14,311 bases of DNA from Deltaproteobacteria bacterium (GTDB taxonomy: Bacteria > Desulfobacterota > Desulfobacteria > Desulfobacterales > UBA11574), in contig JAFDCA010000612.1 of the NCBI GenBank assembly GCA_019313025.1, positions 1 through 14,311 of the forward strand, in the 5' to 3' direction. Position 1 is the stretch's first letter. Every line of letters begins with the position of its first letter. Both the position numbers and the translations under genes were made by a program. The notes beneath the pieces are model-generated. The model ran no database searches, was not told where the DNA came from, and saw only the letters and a program-made list of their open reading frames with translations. Below, piece by piece: positions 7,585-14,311 of the stretch.

Positions 7585-7716
7585 ATGGATGATCCAGATG
7601 ACGAGAAGCTGAAAGCCGAAATAGATAAAATTATGTCGAATATCGCAGAAACAATGAAAAGAATCGAAAACCTTAACCTGATCACCGGCGATAAAGCGAA
7701 ACAAAATAAGGATTAA
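7585..7716 (+). CDS. Small acidic/basic helical protein of unknown function (43 aa)
   Basis: A 43-codon frame, ATG at 7585 to TAA at 7716, preceded by a strong Shine-Dalgarno sequence (GAGGAGGA at 7571-7578, about 6 nt spacing). The product begins MDDPDDEKLKAEIDKIM and ends ITGDKAKQNKD. It is almost entirely charged and helix-forming, with a short amphipathic/coiled-coil look (LKAEIDKIMSNIAETMKRIENLNL). There is no signal or membrane segment. It ends 44 nt before ihfA in the same direction, behind a good -10 box, so the two are probably co-transcribed. I do not recognise a family. The strong ribosome binding site and clean codons support it as real. Confidence 0.65.
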   Translation: MDDPDDEKLKAEIDKIMSNIAETMKRIENLNLITGDKAKQNKD

Positions 7717-7760
7717 CGTTATTAAAGATTTAAAAAGGAATCAGTCGCTAAGGAGGTGCC

Positions 7761-8042
7761 ATGGCATTAACAAAAAATGATATTGTCGCAAGTGTACACG
7801 AATTGGGTTTTACCAAAAAAAAATCTGTGGAAATTATTGAAACTTTGTTGGAAATCATGAAAAGTACACTGGAAAAAGGTGAAGATGTACTGATTTCTGG
7901 ATTTGGAAAATTTTGCGTGAAGCAAAAACAACAGCGTAGAGGTCGAAACCCGGCGACAGGGGACGATTTGATACTGAAAGAACGCAAAGTTGTCACATTC
8001 AAGTGTTCAGGGAAATTAAGGGACAAGATTAACGGTCAATAA
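7761..8042 (+). CDS. ihfA: Integration host factor alpha subunit (HU/IHF family)
   Basis: 93-residue DNA-bending protein. The N-terminal helical dimer part begins MALTKNDIVASVHELGFTKKKS. GEDVLISGFGKFCVKQKQQRRGRNPATGDDL forms the beta-arm with the proline-tipped RNPxTG that intercalates into DNA. VVTFKCSGKLRDKIN is the C-terminal helix typical of delta-type IhfA rather than HU. AAGGAGGT at 7750-7757 gives a very strong, slightly closely spaced ribosome binding site, which fixes the start. IHF bends DNA and often assists sigma-54 activators such as the one encoded further right, though no IHF site was identified here. The gene ends only 5 nt from the end of the convergent phosphorylase gene, so no dedicated terminator fits between them. 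Confidence 0.93.
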   Translation: MALTKNDIVASVHELGFTKKKSVEIIETLLEIMKSTLEKGEDVLISGFGKFCVKQKQQRRGRNPATGDDLILKERKVVTFKCSGKLRDKINGQ

Positions 8043-8047
8043 GCCTC

Positions 8048-9751
8048 CTATTCCATTGTGCTAAGCCATAAAAATTGGTAGGGATTCAATTCCATTGCAT
8101 CTGTACGGAAATTCACGCCGGTAATCAGGTCTTTCATCCAAAGAGGAGCCCCTTTATCCGATAATGAAATCACAATCCGTTTAGATGAAATATTGGTAAC
8201 AGCATATATGGTTTGATCCTGAGCATGCCTTGAGATAACAAACGTTTTTGGATCGATTTCCAGTATTTCAAAATCCGCATTTGGATGAAAAGCAGATTGC
8301 CTCTTTCTGATTTTGATCATCTTAATATAATTATAAAAGATCCTGGAACGAAATGTTCCAGGATCTTTTAGTTGTGATAACACTTCATTAACCTGCAGTT
8401 TTTCCCGATTGATGGTTCTTGCTCTTTGGGTCTGACGTAACCCCATATTCCAGTTTCGTGACCCGAGGACACTGTGGATGTATGAAGCAGGAACCCCCGG
8501 TAAAGCGTATTGGATAGCCTGGGAAGCCAGAAATTTTGGTATATGCCAGAAATCTGTTTTGCTCTCGGGATTTAGCAGGGCATCTACATATGTTATGTTC
8601 AACTCATACGGACTTTGGGAACCATCCGTGTTTTTTTTATAAGAAACGCGCCCACCGTTCTGTTTCACAATATCAATGAGCCTGTCAATTTCGGATCGAT
8701 CTAAAATCCCCTCCAGTGGACGCACGCCGATTCCATCATGGGAAGCTGTAAAGTTGAAAAAGGTATTATGGGAGGAGTTTACCCGTAAACCCTTTGCCCA
8801 TTGGGACAACACCGTCGAATCCTCCCGAACAAAAGAATAAAAAAGCAACGGTGGCAACGTGAAATTATAAATCATTTGTGCTTCATTTTGTCCATCGCCA
8901 AAATAACTAATATTTTCACCATGAGGAACATTGGTCTCGGTAATCAGCAGGACGTTTGGCGCGACTATGTCCAATATTTTGCGAAAAAGTTGAACCAACT
9001 GATGTGTCTGTCTCAGGTGAATACATGTTGTTCCAATTTCCTTCCACAGATACGCAATGGCATCAAGACGTATGGAGGTTGCCCCTTGTTCTACATAAAA
9101 AAGAAGCGCCTCTATCATCTTTTCAAGAACATGCACACTCTTGTAATTCAGATCGATCTGATCGGAACTGAACGTCGTCCAAACGTGCACGACCTCATCG
9201 GACATTTTTTTGAATCGGGTCAACAGTGGTAAGGATCGAGGTCTTGTCACCACAGACAGATCGATTGAAGGATCGACCTCAATAGCGAACTCCTTATAAT
9301 ATGTCTTATCTTCTAAAAAGTTTTGAAACCACATGCTCTTTGCTGAAACGTGATTGAGCACGAGATCAAACATCAAATGAAACTCACTGCCTAATCGACG
9401 AATATCCTTCCAATCACCAAGTTCGGGATTTACCGCAAAAAAATCGATCACCGAAAATCCGTCATCTGAAGAGAATGGAAAAAACGGTAAAATATGGATT
9501 GTTGAAAACACATTTTTAAGATGACTAACAGAAAATTCATATAGGGTTTTTAAGGGGGGCTCTCCCTTCTTGTTTAAGGTGTCGCCATAGGTGATTAAAA
9601 ACACATCTTCCTCGGAAAAATAGTCTTTGACCGGCACTCTTTTAACCGGAAATCTTTCGATTAAGTCGGCAATCTTCTCGAAAGCCAGACTTCCGGCCTT
9701 TGTCCCGTAAATGTCATGGAGGATGTGTTGAATCGGATCAAGGTCTTTCAA
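8048..9751 (-). CDS. GH13_18 glycoside phosphorylase, probably glucosylglycerate phosphorylase
   Basis: 567 residues, close to E. coli YcjM (about 560) and longer than sucrose phosphorylase (about 490-500). Family marks: FLITYGDTLNKKGEPPLKTLYEF, IHILPFFPFSSDDGFSVIDF, FDLVLNHVS, SIRLDAIAYLWKEIGTTCIH with nucleophile Asp230, LLITETNVPHGENISYFG with acid/base Glu272, and FTASHDGIGVRP with Asp339. There is no signal peptide, so it is cytoplasmic. GH13_18 enzymes convert an alpha-glucoside and phosphate to glucose 1-phosphate. The early YGD and SSDDGFSV text and the length favour 2-O-alpha-glucosylglycerate, a compatible solute, over sucrose; this is inference. The start is TTG at 9751 with AGGAG 7 nt upstream and a TATAAT (minus strand, 9786-9781) before it. 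No transporter or solute-synthesis gene is adjacent. A perfect inverted repeat lies within the coding sequence at 8335-8369. Confidence 0.85.
   Translation of the reverse strand: MKDLDPIQHILHDIYGTKAGSLAFEKIADLIERFPVKRVPVKDYFSEEDVFLITYGDTLNKKGEPPLKTLYEFSVSHLKNVFSTIHILPFFPFSSDDGFSVIDFFAVNPELGDWKDIRRLGSEFHLMFDLVLNHVSAKSMWFQNFLEDKTYYKEFAIEVDPSIDLSVVTRPRSLPLLTRFKKMSDEVVHVWTTFSSDQIDLNYKSVHVLEKMIEALLFYVEQGATSIRLDAIAYLWKEIGTTCIHLRQTHQLVQLFRKILDIVAPNVLLITETNVPHGENISYFGDGQNEAQMIYNFTLPPLLFYSFVREDSTVLSQWAKGLRVNSSHNTFFNFTASHDGIGVRPLEGILDRSEIDRLIDIVKQNGGRVSYKKNTDGSQSPYELNITYVDALLNPESKTDFWHIPKFLASQAIQYALPGVPASYIHSVLGSRNWNMGLRQTQRARTINREKLQVNEVLSQLKDPGTFRSRIFYNYIKMIKIRKRQSAFHPNADFEILEIDPKTFVISRHAQDQTIYAVTNISSKRIVISLSDKGAPLWMKDLITGVNFRTDAMELNPYQFLWLSTME
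8335..8369. terminator. Perfect 15-bp inverted repeat inside the phosphorylase gene (bidirectional terminator-like)
   Basis: AAAAGATCCTGGAAC (8335-8349), a 5-nt loop GAAAT, then GTTCCAGGATCTTTT (8355-8369). The arms are perfect reverse complements and end in T-runs on either strand, the layout of a bidirectional intrinsic terminator. It lies about 290 nt beyond the ihfA stop, so it could end ihfA transcripts. On the coding (minus) strand it encodes the conserved-looking peptide KDPGTFRSRIF, and active translation would be expected to block hairpin formation. Function is inferred from structure only. Confidence 0.5.
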
Positions 9752-9780
9752 CTTTAATCTCCTGACTTTGTAAAAGATAG

Positions 9781-9786
9781 ATTATA
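9781..9786 (-). promoter_or_regulatory. -10 box for the phosphorylase gene
   Basis: On the minus strand a TATAAT sits about 29 nt upstream of the TTG start and about 20 nt from its Shine-Dalgarno sequence. No good -35 is visible 16-18 nt further up. The 9-mer TTAGCACTC (9795-9803) overlaps the -35 region; it equals one arm of the CIRCE/HrcA operator, but the other arm is absent. Confidence 0.4.
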
Positions 9787-10298
9787 ATACAAGTTTAGCA
9801 CTCTAAATTTTCATTAATACCCAAAAGTGCGGCAGGACGGAAAATTTTTTTAGTTAAAATTTATTAATAGGTTTTTTGGCTATATTCAAGTACAATACTT
9901 TTAACTGAGGGGTCGAGTTTTTCAAAACTGCCGCTACATGGATAATCTTTTTTTAAACCGCATGAACTCGCGGCAAGGGGTCGTAAAGAAAGAACAGGAA
10001 ACTATCTTTGGTATATTAATACCTTCTCTGCATTATTTTAAATTTTTAAAAATACGATGCGGTATTCGCCTGTTTTTTCAAACGATCCCTAAGCCACTCA
10101 GACAGCATCCGATTTAAAAAAAATCATCCATTCCCCGAATACCTGAGCATTAGAAAGAAGAACTCCCTGATGGTTCAATTATTTGGTTAAATATTAGCAG
10201 GCTTCTGCTCAAATAAAAATCTCTTTGAGGGCTTATTGAAAATTTCTTTCCATTAATCTTTATTGGGTTCAAATTAAAATTCCGTTGAAGAAATTAAA
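9787..10298. other. Gene-free AT-rich spacer
   Basis: No convincing coding frame with a ribosome binding site was found on either strand. It contains possible RNA-like structure at 9909-9983: CGAGTT (9914-9919) with AACTCG (9965-9970), interleaved with TGCCGC (9929-9934) and GCGGCA (9970-9975), and a GGGGTCG direct repeat at its two ends. A short AGCAG-GCTT-CTGCT hairpin and a CTCAAA...TTTGAG hairpin lie near 10197-10230. No sigma-54 -24/-12 element was found. Confidence 0.45.
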
Positions 10299-10443
10299 TA
10301 GTTTCCATCCATAAATGAGGATTTTTGTTGAAGATCAAGGCATGCGAAAAAAATAACCACAGGCATATTGTTAATATTCCGAGGATTATTTTTTGAGCAT
10401 AACGCCGATATTGAACAAAAAGACCATTTATGGATGGAAACTA
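10299..10443. mobile_element. 145-bp long imperfect palindrome with TA-bounded 19-bp ends (MITE-like)
   Basis: The outer arms (10299-10317 and 10425-10443) are perfect 19-bp inverted repeats, TAGTTTCCATCCATAAATG and its complement. Further paired blocks continue inward: TTTTTGTT 10322-10329 with 10414-10421, ATGC 10342-10345 with 10397-10400, AAAAAATAA 10348-10356 with 10386-10394, and ATATT-GTT-AATAT at the exact centre, 10371. The ends begin TA-GTTTCC and finish GGAAAC-TA, which fits a TA target duplication as made by IS630/Tc1-type transposases, although TA is also part of the symmetry. It encodes no protein and abuts the TAG stop of the response-regulator gene. It may be a MITE or a dispersed hairpin repeat; it would also fold as a 3' RNA hairpin for the regulator transcript. 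Confidence 0.65.
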
Positions 10444-11850
10444 CTAAAGGTTAATGTCATACGCCTTAATTTTACTTAATAGCGAAGGATGGCTGATTTC
10501 AAGAATCCTGGCAGCTTGCGTTCGGTTACCGTTTGTTGCCTCTAGCGCCTTAGTAATGAGTTTTTTTTCCAGTATTTTCTGGGCCATCTTGAGAGAGTGA
10601 CCATCAAAAATATCTTCCACTTTTTCTCTTTCTGAACTCCCATTTAAATCAAGAGGAAAGTTTTCCGGTACAAGAATTGTTTCTTCGGCAAGCACCACAG
10701 CCCTTTCAATAACATTTTCTAACTCCCTGACGTTTCCTGGCCAGTGGTATTTGAGCAGAATAGACATGGCTGCGGGTGTTATCCCTTTTATGTTCTTTTC
10801 GAGGCTGATATTGAATCGGTTTATAAAGTGCTGACTTAAAATGGGTATATCTTCAGGCCGATCCTTAAGCAAAGGCAACTGAATCGGCATTACATTCAAC
10901 CGGAAAAAAAGATCTTCCCGAAATGCGCCATTTTTTACTTCATCTTCAAGATCTTTAGACGTCGCAGCAATGACTCGAACATCTATTTTTTTTGTCTTTG
11001 AATCACCTACGGGTCTGATTTCATTTTCTTGCAATACCCGTAGGAGTTTCACCTGCAAAGATAACGGTAACTCCCCGATCTCATCCAAGAAAATTGTTCC
11101 TCGGTCGGCTTCTTCAAAAAGTCCTTTTCTATCACTGTCCGCACCTGTAAAGGCGCCCCTTTTATATCCAAAAAGCTCACTTTCCAGCAAATTTTCAGGG
11201 ATACCGCCACAGTTCACAGGAACCAACTGATTTTTCGCCCTTTTTCCTGCAAAATGGATACCCTGTGCAATCAATTCCTTGCCGGTTCCGCTTGCACCAC
11301 AGATCAATACCGTGGTATCGTACTGAGCGACTTTTTCTGCAGTCTTGAACACCGCCTCCATATCCTTACTTTTGGCAACCATATTCCCAAAACGATAATC
11401 ATCTTGAATCTTTCGAATGCGTTCTTTTAACCAACGATTCTCTCTTTTCAGACTCTCGCGCTCTTCTGCTTTTTTGAGGGTAAGAAGAACCTCATCTAAC
11501 TTAAAGGGTTTGGATATGAAATCATATGCACCTTTCTTCATAGCTTCAACGGCTATATCGATACTGCCATATGCTGACATCATAATGACCGTGCTGGCCC
11601 ATAGCTTATCCCGTGCGGCCTCAAAAAACTCCATTCCACTCATATCTGGCATTTTAAGATCACAAAGAATGAAATCGTATAAAGTCTGATCAACCATATC
11701 CAAAGCCTCTGAGCCATTAGATGCCGTATAGACACGATAGCCGGATTTCTTAAGCAGTGAAGACAACATATGGCGCATATTCTCTTCATCATCTATAATG
11801 AGTAAACGTTTTTGTGGCAATACGTTATTTTTAGATATTTTTTTATCCAT
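10444..11850 (-). CDS. Sigma-54-dependent response regulator, NtrC/AtoC/ZraR type
   Basis: 468 residues in the standard three-domain order. The receiver domain is 14-125 ([11 protein letters not shown] acidic pocket, phosphoacceptor Asp64 in [14 protein letters not shown], Lys114 in ISKPF). A coiled linker with [16 protein letters not shown] follows. The AAA+ sigma-54 activation domain is about 153-385, with Walker A GASGTGKE, the sigma-54 contact loop GAFTGA at 232-237, Walker B GTIFLDE, and [22 protein letters not shown]-like sequence (here QLPLLKDR). A Fis-type helix-turn-helix lies at the C-terminus ([27 protein letters not shown]). All catalytic residues are present. Its start overlaps the end of the kinase gene by 8 nt, indicating translational coupling and a cognate pair. 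It would switch on RNA polymerase-sigma-54 promoters when phosphorylated; the targets are unknown and none were seen in this window. Confidence 0.95.
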   Translation of the reverse strand: [468 protein letters not shown]

Positions 11851-13405
11851 TGTCTATATCCTCACCAAAATGAAGCGGCAGATATACGGTTATGGTTGTG
11901 CCTTGACTTTCTTGGCTGGCTGCTACGATCTTACCTCCCATTCCCTCAACAATCATAAAGCAAACTGAAAGTCCAAGACCGTTGCCTTTTCCGTATGCTT
12001 TGGTGGTAAAGAAAGGATCAAAAATATTCCCAAGATCTGTTTCTGGGATACCAATGCCATTATCAATATAGTCTATTCTCAAAACATCCATGTTTTCAGT
12101 TGGATCATTCCGGATGCTTTTTTGGACATCGCTGGTAATCGATATCTTTCCCTTTGAAGGATTCTTTGACGATAAAATCGCATCTGCGGCATTGATCATC
12201 AGATTCAAAAAAACCTGCCTTAATTGATTCGGATCCGCCATAACCGCATCATTTTTAGCCAATAAACTTAAGTCCAGCTCTATCTCGGACATCAAGGGAT
12301 GAAACCGAGATGCACCAATGGTATCTTCAATGATTTCATGAACAAAAACAACTTTTACATCCTCGATAGAGGGTCTGGAGAAATCAAGAAGTTGACGGAT
12401 AATCGTATCGATTCGTTTTAACTCGGCTTCAGTCCGTTGAAGAAATTCTTCTCTGTCAGTGTTTGAACTGTCGTTTCCTTTAAGCAGTTCAAGATACCCA
12501 TTGATAATGCCAATCGGGTTTCCGATTTCATGAGCGATTCCTGCAGACAATCTGCCCACAGATGCCAATTTTTCCGCCCGTATGATATCTTTTTGTGCCT
12601 GTTTCAAATCAAAATTTGCCTTCTCAAGGGATGTTACGGCAGCTTGGAGTTTTTCTTTATCCTCAGCGATATGTCCGAGCATTCTATTCAATGCTTTGGA
12701 AAGCTTGCTGAACTCGTTGTCTTCACTCTCGGTCAGAAAAAACATTTCATTATCATCTTGATATTCTTCAGCTCTTTTGACCAATCTCTGTAAAGGCTTA
12801 ACAGCAACTCTGGTCATTCGATAAAAGCCAATAAAAGTAAAAACAACGGTATTTACAAGTATATATATTAATAATACATATTGCGTTCGCCTCAATATTT
12901 CATAGACTCCTGTAAGGGATAACGCAACGCTGCTCCCTCCTACAACCCTTCCTTCTCGAATCAAAGGTGCTGATATAATCATATCCTTGCCTTGTTTCCA
13001 TACGCCCCACCAACTTGAACCAAAAAATTGGGTGGTTTTAATTCCAGACCGAATTGTCTGCCGTGTAATGGCTTCGAGTTCGTCTTGTATCCCACAACTT
13101 TCGCCACCTGAATAAACTCGGTTTTGATGTTCATCCATAATTAGGATACAAGAAAATCCTGTTTCAGTGATCATTTTGGTAAAATCATCCTGAAAATCAG
13201 AAGGTGCTATAACATTTATCGAAGTAGAATCATTTGTATGTTTAAGTTTAATTCCTGACAATAAAGCGTATCCCTTTGAAACTTCTGATCTGACAAGCGC
13301 CTTTTGCATAAGAATAATCATCACGAATTCGGTTAAAATCATTGCCAGCAAGAAAAGCACCGCCAGTTGAACAGCAATATTCGTCTTTAAGCTCCGTGTA
13401 TACAC
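11843..13405 (-). CDS. Membrane sensor histidine kinase, partner of the adjacent NtrC-type regulator
   Basis: 520 residues from the GTG at 13405, which has AAGG 6 nt upstream; a TTG at 13447 would add 14 residues but has no ribosome binding site. Numbers below count from the longer form. TM1 is about 25-48 (AVQLAVLFLLAMILTEFVMIILM), then a periplasmic sensor region about 50-187 (single-Cys GFSCILIMDEHQNRVYSGGESCG, FFGSSWWGVWKQGKDMIISAPLIREGRVVGG), reminiscent of a Cache/PAS-like fold. TM2 is about 189-208, a HAMP linker about 209-262, the HisKA domain carries His306 in GIAHEIGNPIGIINGYLELL, and the HATPase_c domain has NLMINAADAI, DNGIGIPE, FDPFFTTK and GKGNGLGLSV. All boxes are intact, so it is an active kinase of the NtrB/AtoS/ZraS kind. 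The ligand is unknown. Confidence 0.92.
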   Translation of the reverse strand: MYTRSLKTNIAVQLAVLFLLAMILTEFVMIILMQKALVRSEVSKGYALLSGIKLKHTNDSTSINVIAPSDFQDDFTKMITETGFSCILIMDEHQNRVYSGGESCGIQDELEAITRQTIRSGIKTTQFFGSSWWGVWKQGKDMIISAPLIREGRVVGGSSVALSLTGVYEILRRTQYVLLIYILVNTVVFTFIGFYRMTRVAVKPLQRLVKRAEEYQDDNEMFFLTESEDNEFSKLSKALNRMLGHIAEDKEKLQAAVTSLEKANFDLKQAQKDIIRAEKLASVGRLSAGIAHEIGNPIGIINGYLELLKGNDSSNTDREEFLQRTEAELKRIDTIIRQLLDFSRPSIEDVKVVFVHEIIEDTIGASRFHPLMSEIELDLSLLAKNDAVMADPNQLRQVFLNLMINAADAILSSKNPSKGKISITSDVQKSIRNDPTENMDVLRIDYIDNGIGIPETDLGNIFDPFFTTKAYGKGNGLGLSVCFMIVEGMGGKIVAASQESQGTTITVYLPLHFGEDIDNG

Positions 13406-13467
13406 AATGAACCTTATTAAATAGAACCCAATTTGAACAATATTCAAAACGTTCAGTTTAGGTAGAT

Positions 13468-13495
13468 ATAATATGATGGGTTGTTATTAAATCAA
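13468..13495 (-). promoter_or_regulatory. Candidate sigma-70 promoter for the kinase-regulator operon
   Basis: On the minus strand TTGATT (13495-13490) and TATTAT (13473-13468) are separated by 16 nt and lie about 60 nt upstream of the preferred GTG start. Two mismatches in each box make it plausible but unproven in this AT-rich spacer. Confidence 0.3.
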
Positions 13496-13762
13496 TATCG
13501 GCAATATTTTGTTAATACTGAAATATCCAACAAAAAAATAATCAAAAAGGCGGGAAATTTTTAGTGCAAAAACTCATTTTCTCAATTTTTGTACCCTTAA
13601 ATTTTATAACGGCTTTATTTGTAAGTTCTCGACGGAGGTAACGGAATTGTTCTGCAGCTTAAACGGAATGTTATTCTGGGACTTAAAAACTACTTGCAGG
13701 GAATTTTGAAACGGCCTCTGTGTATTTTCAGATGGCAAAACAAAGTCATCCAGTTCAACCCA
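13496..13762. other. Gene-free spacer between the kinase gene and the rRNA operon
   Basis: No supported coding frame on either strand. It contains a degenerate tandem repeat at 13641-13686 (listed separately). The minus-strand reading of 13555-13640 is open for about 28 codons but has no start or ribosome binding site, so it is not called. Confidence 0.4.
13641..13686. repeat. Degenerate tandem repeat, about 23 nt, two copies
   Basis: ACGGAATTGTTCTGCAGCTTAA at 13641-13662 (shown here in the sense ACGGAAT..GTT..CTG..CTTAA) is followed immediately by ACGGAATGTTATTCTGGGACTTAA-type sequence at 13663-13686. The two share ACGGAAT, GTT, TCTG and CTTAA blocks with 1-2 nt indels. A shorter ACGGAGGTA just before (13632-13640) may be a third, truncated start. 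Confidence 0.5.
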
Positions 13763-13800
13763 TAAAAAAACCCGGAGCCATCAGATGATGATTCCGGGTT
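13763..13800 (-). terminator. Intrinsic terminator of the rRNA operon
   Basis: On the minus strand an 8-bp G/C-rich stem (AACCCGGA, 13793-13800 side, with TCCGGGTT, 13769-13776 side) encloses a loop containing a further CATCA/TGATG helix. It is followed by a run of seven T (13770-13764). It lies about 12 nt beyond the 5S 3' end in the direction of transcription, as expected for an rrn terminator. Confidence 0.88.
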
Positions 13801-13812
13801 ATATAAGAATTT

Positions 13813-13928
<116 letters not shown>

Positions 13929-14008
13929 AAAACGTTTGGCTTTCAGTACAATAACAATTTGAGCATAAGCACATAAAAATGTTCAAAGAGATTGTGTAAA
14001 TTGTTTTG

Positions 14009-14311
<303 letters not shown>

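Noticed and set aside
8801..9232. 143-codon plus-strand open frame opposite the phosphorylase gene
   Set aside because: It lies wholly antisense to a well-supported enzyme gene, has no ribosome binding site or recognisable domain, and its composition mirrors the opposite strand.
9795..9803. TTAGCACTC, one arm of the CIRCE/HrcA operator, near the phosphorylase promoter
   Set aside because: The second arm GAGTGCTAA is not found 9 nt away on the required side, and a single 9-mer match has roughly a one-in-ten chance of appearing in a window of this size on two strands.
9752..10443. Sigma-54 promoter in the long spacer beside the NtrC-type regulator
   Set aside because: No GG-N10-GC -24/-12 arrangement with the TGGCAC/TTGC context was found on either strand.
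13555..13640. Short minus-strand open stretch in the pre-rRNA spacer
   Set aside because: No start codon with a ribosome binding site and no recognisable family; it is more likely non-coding repeat DNA.

Overview
The window looks like a chromosomal segment of an AT-leaning (low-40s % GC by eye) Gram-negative bacterium, most likely a Desulfobacterota (deltaproteobacterial) sulfate-reducer relative. That placement is inferred from the mfd / SurA-like lipoprotein / surA gene cluster, an NtrC-type two-component pair, an IHF-alpha gene with a delta-type sequence, frequent TTG/GTG starts, and long repeat-bearing spacers. The exact genus cannot be told from the sequence alone.

Left part (1-5640, minus strand): mfd, a short SurA-N-type lipoprotein and surA run in one direction with 21-57 nt gaps, presumably one transcription unit. 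It couples transcription-associated DNA repair with periplasmic outer-membrane-protein chaperones. The mfd reading frame is interrupted by one in-frame TGA in the translocase domain, inside a seven-codon stretch that no longer resembles the family although the length is exactly conserved. A direct-repeat/hairpin cluster lies downstream of surA, and a low-complexity TTCCA/ATGG-rich tract lies upstream of mfd.

Middle (5700-8042, plus strand): a tRNA-Thr(CGU), a divergent PurD-like ATP-grasp ligase (GTG start), a 43-residue unknown small protein with a strong ribosome binding site, and ihfA. Convergent with ihfA, with a 5-nt gap, is a minus-strand GH13_18 glycoside phosphorylase (8048-9751), best matched to glucosylglycerate phosphorylase. 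It carries a perfect 15-bp inverted repeat flanked by A/T tracts inside its coding sequence.

Right part (9752-14311): a 692-nt gene-free spacer ends in a 145-bp, exactly centred long palindrome with 19-bp perfect ends bounded by TA (MITE-like). It abuts the stop codon of a sigma-54-dependent response regulator, whose gene overlaps its partner membrane histidine kinase by 8 nt. A 365-nt spacer with a degenerate tandem repeat then leads to the 3' end of a minus-strand rRNA operon: intrinsic terminator, 5S rRNA, and the 3' end of 23S rRNA, which runs out of the window.

Most genes are housekeeping. The points most worth a second look are the broken-looking mfd, the TA-bounded palindrome, the intragenic terminator-like hairpin, and the PurD paralogue.
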